A stretch of 7,461 nucleotides of DNA. Origin: Parabacteroides sp. GTDB taxonomy: Bacteria > Bacteroidota > Bacteroidia > Bacteroidales > Tannerellaceae. Location: NCBI GenBank assembly GCA_020026285.1, contig JAHHQS010000178.1, positions 1-7,461 of the forward strand, written 5' to 3'. Of the stretch, positions 6,467 to 7,461 are shown piece by piece (the stretch's first letter is position 1; every line of letters begins with the position of its first letter). The position numbers were made by a program, and so were the translations under genes. The notes beneath the pieces are model-generated. The model was not told the origin of the DNA. It saw only the letters and a program-made list of their open reading frames with translations, and made no database searches.

Positions 6467-7039
6467 ATTACGTCAAGGTATCAGTTTCTAATTAATTCAT
6501 TATGTTTTAATCTGAATTAAATAATAAAAAAATGTTTGTTTACTTTTATATATTGTCTAGTTAAGTGTTTGCATATATGACAACCAATGACAATAAATCC
6601 CTAATGAGATTATTATTTTTTCTTTAAAAAAAATATCCGCTGATACAATCCTCAACAATTCATAAAGAATTCTACCCCATATTTTGATTTCTAAAAAAGC
6701 CGGAAATAATCGTATGACAATCAATATATAATTTGATTAAATCATATTAATGACTTAATTAAATCACAATAGTGAATTATATAATTCATCAATATGATTT
6801 AATTGATTCACTTATATGAACTAAAGTGAATAAACAATATTTTTATTAGATTATCTTTCTACTTATTAAATCCGATTTATCAGAAAAACACAAACACATA
6901 TTTTACAACTTAATTATGTATGTAGATTTGAAATCAATCAAGAAGATCCAATCAGATTTTTTTCAGATCAAAGGAATGAAATGGATATTCATTGAATATG
7001 CTAATAAAAAAAACAAGAAATAGGGTACGTATATAAATG
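6467..7039. other. Long AT-rich gene-free interval
   Basis: This stretch has no open reading frame that resembles a protein, no tRNA and no sign of a mobile element. It is markedly more AT-rich than the coding regions. It contains two near-identical 12-base direct copies of ATGACAAYCAAT (6577-6588 and 6714-6725), the inverted-repeat cluster at 6734-6830, and a 7-bp palindrome with one central base (ATATTCA/TGAATAT, around 6985-6999). A 35-codon open frame at 6916-7023 is probably chance. The area lies between the convergent korAB and uxuA units. Confidence 0.6.
6734..6830. repeat. Symmetric inverted-repeat cluster
   Basis: The core is laid out 16-6-16-6-16. The outer arms TGACTTAATTAAATCA (6751-6766) and TGATTTAATTGATTCA (6795-6810) are inverted copies with 14 of 16 positions matching. 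Each is separated by 6 bases from a perfect 16-base central palindrome, TGAATTATATAATTCA (6773-6788). A left flanking palindrome TGATTAAATCA (6734-6744) repeats the ATTAAATCA half-site. On the right another inverted pair, TTCACTT (6807-6813) and AAGTGAA (6824-6830), overlaps the outer arm. It could be a multi-site operator, a cruciform-forming element, or chance in AT-rich DNA. The symmetric spacing argues for function, but no target gene is evident. Confidence 0.55.
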
Positions 7040-7063
7040 AAAAAAGGCTGTCTCACGACAACC
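7040..7063 (-). terminator. Intrinsic terminator of the minus-strand small RNA candidate
   Basis: On the minus strand GGTTGTC (7063-7057) pairs with GACAGCC (7052-7046), one pair being U-G, around the GNRA-type tetraloop GTGA (7056-7053). Six T follow at once (7045-7040). It is too far from uxuA (its stop codon is at 7370-7372, with a separate terminator) to be that gene's terminator. Confidence 0.75.
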
Positions 7064-7106
7064 CAATCTCAATTGTTAACCTTAAATCTAATACCATGAA
7101 AAACAC
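7040..7106 (-). ncRNA. Candidate small RNA, about 67 nt
   Basis: The minus strand has a compact transcription unit: a TAnnTTTG match at 7118-7111, a predicted start near 7106, an AT-rich body that includes TATTAGATTTAAGGTTAAC, and a hairpin terminator with a GTGA loop and six T. Both edges being defined with no gene between them is the reason for calling an RNA. From memory, similar body-plus-terminator strings recur between genes in Bacteroides genomes, but I could not check this, and I cannot assign it to a named family. A 14-codon open frame (7097-7053) fits inside and stops within the terminator loop, so a leader peptide is an alternative reading. No downstream gene exists on this strand for it to regulate in cis. 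Confidence 0.5.
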
Positions 7107-7110
7107 GATG

Positions 7111-7118
7111 CAAATATA
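7111..7118 (-). promoter_or_regulatory. -7 promoter element of the small RNA candidate
   Basis: The minus strand reads TATATTTG, an exact TAnnTTTG match, about 5 bases before the predicted start and 48 bases before the terminator stem. No clear TTTG -33 element is found 19-21 bases further upstream. The call depends on its pairing with the terminator. Confidence 0.45.
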
Positions 7119-7299
7119 GTGGTTTTATGTTATACAGCATCATTTCAGTCAAGAAAAATGCTTTTCTTTAACTTTATTTAGTATTTTCATGTTTTAGAAC
7201 ATAATTTTCTCAAAAAAGAATATTCAATATCAACAAAACAATCTAAAAAATCAACTTTTTTAATAGAAAAACTATGAATATTCAAATTCATTCTTTACG

Positions 7300-7340
7300 A
7301 AAAGCCGGCTATATATCAGGTAAACCTATATATAGCCGAC
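7300..7340 (-). terminator. Intrinsic terminator of uxuA
   Basis: A long hairpin pairs GCCGGCTATATAT (7304-7316) with ATATATAGCCGAC (7328-7340), 12 of 13 pairs matching. On the minus strand it is followed by TTTTCGT (7303 leftward). It begins about 30 bases past the uxuA stop codon. The + strand side lacks a T run, so it acts leftward. Confidence 0.85.
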
Positions 7341-7369
7341 AACATATTTATAGACCAATCAAACAGACA

Positions 7370-7461
7370 TTATTTGTTGTATAAAGTCTTTGCAATACCT
7401 AGTTCTAGACCTCTTAATTCAGCCAGACTACGAAGACGACCTATACATGAATATCCTGGAT
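7370..7461 (-). CDS. uxuA: Mannonate dehydratase, C-terminal fragment (cut by window edge)
   Basis: Only the last 29 codons and the stop are inside the window; the gene continues beyond position 7461. The tail reads PGYSCIGRLRSLAELRGLEL (first 20 residues) and then GIAKTLYNK. It aligns without gaps to the C-terminus of E. coli UxuA as I recall it ([20 protein letters not shown]...), sharing PGYS-IGRL--LAE-RG-EL. UxuA dehydrates D-mannonate to 2-keto-3-deoxygluconate in glucuronate catabolism (cytoplasm). The reading frame is closed by TAA at 7372-7370 and followed by a hairpin terminator. Catalytic residues lie upstream and cannot be checked. The match is short but distinctive. Confidence 0.85.
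   Translation of the reverse strand, partial: PGYSCIGRLRSLAELRGLELGIAKTLYNK

Noticed and set aside
6577..6725. Two copies of ATGACAAYCAAT as a possible CRISPR or iteron array
   Set aside because: Only two copies, 137 bases apart and on one strand, without regular spacing; too few for an array or an origin.
6923..6930. TAGATTTG on the + strand, a TAnnTTTG promoter match
   Set aside because: No + strand gene or terminator follows, and about two chance matches per kilobase are expected at this base composition counting both strands.
6916..7023. 35-codon + strand open frame in the gene-free interval (starts MYVDLKSIKKIQSDFF)
   Set aside because: It is Lys/Ile-rich as expected from translating AT-rich noncoding DNA, and it has no ribosome site, no recognisable motif and no terminator. 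A frame of this length is expected by chance in 1 kb.
7096..7119. Seven-codon + strand leader-like frame MKNTMQI
   Set aside because: It is the antisense of the small RNA candidate and its promoter; the minus-strand reading explains the bases better and no + strand gene follows.

Overview
The window looks like chromosomal DNA from an anaerobic member of the Bacteroidales (Bacteroides/Parabacteroides-like; I cannot name a species). The evidence is a set of typical family members: an RNase H with an N-terminal viroplasmin-type domain, a fused gamma-alpha 2-oxoacid:ferredoxin oxidoreductase subunit, and a DUF1080 lipoprotein. In addition, mostly A-rich leaders replace Shine-Dalgarno sites, intergenic DNA is very AT-rich, and several stretches match the Bacteroidetes -7 promoter consensus TAnnTTTG. 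No insertion sequence, phage gene, CRISPR array, rRNA or tRNA is visible.

Layout. Positions 40-774 (+) encode a secreted DUF1080 / 3-keto-disaccharide hydrolase-family lipoprotein. It converges on rnh (809-1465, -), and one hairpin terminator lies between them and overlaps the rnh stop codon. A mirrored pair of -7-like motifs at 1604-1642 separates rnh from a rightward cluster: aroK (shikimate kinase, 1676-2197), an alanine dehydrogenase-like protein (2210-3424), korA (3496-5349) and korB (5353-6369), ended by a strong terminator at 6394-6423. A 1-kb gene-free AT-rich interval follows. The last bases are the 3' end of uxuA (mannonate dehydratase) on the minus strand, with its own terminator.

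How the genes fit together. KorA and KorB form a 2-oxoacid (most likely 2-oxoglutarate) oxidoreductase that links ferredoxin to the 2-oxoglutarate/succinyl-CoA step. In gut Bacteroidales this is known to supply 2-oxoglutarate for glutamate by reductive carboxylation. AroK serves aromatic amino-acid synthesis. The protein between them is usually annotated alanine dehydrogenase, but by eye it lacks both the catalytic His and the catalytic Asp, so its activity is in doubt. UxuA and the DUF1080 protein belong to sugar and uronate catabolism and appear unrelated to the central cluster.

The most interesting unexplained signals are in the gene-free interval: (1) a compact minus-strand unit at 7040-7118 with a -7 match, about 67 transcribed bases and a GNRA-capped hairpin followed by six T, which reads as a small RNA gene; (2) a symmetric set of inverted repeats at 6734-6830; (3) a minus-strand-oriented terminator-like hairpin at 6435-6466 with no evident gene feeding it.
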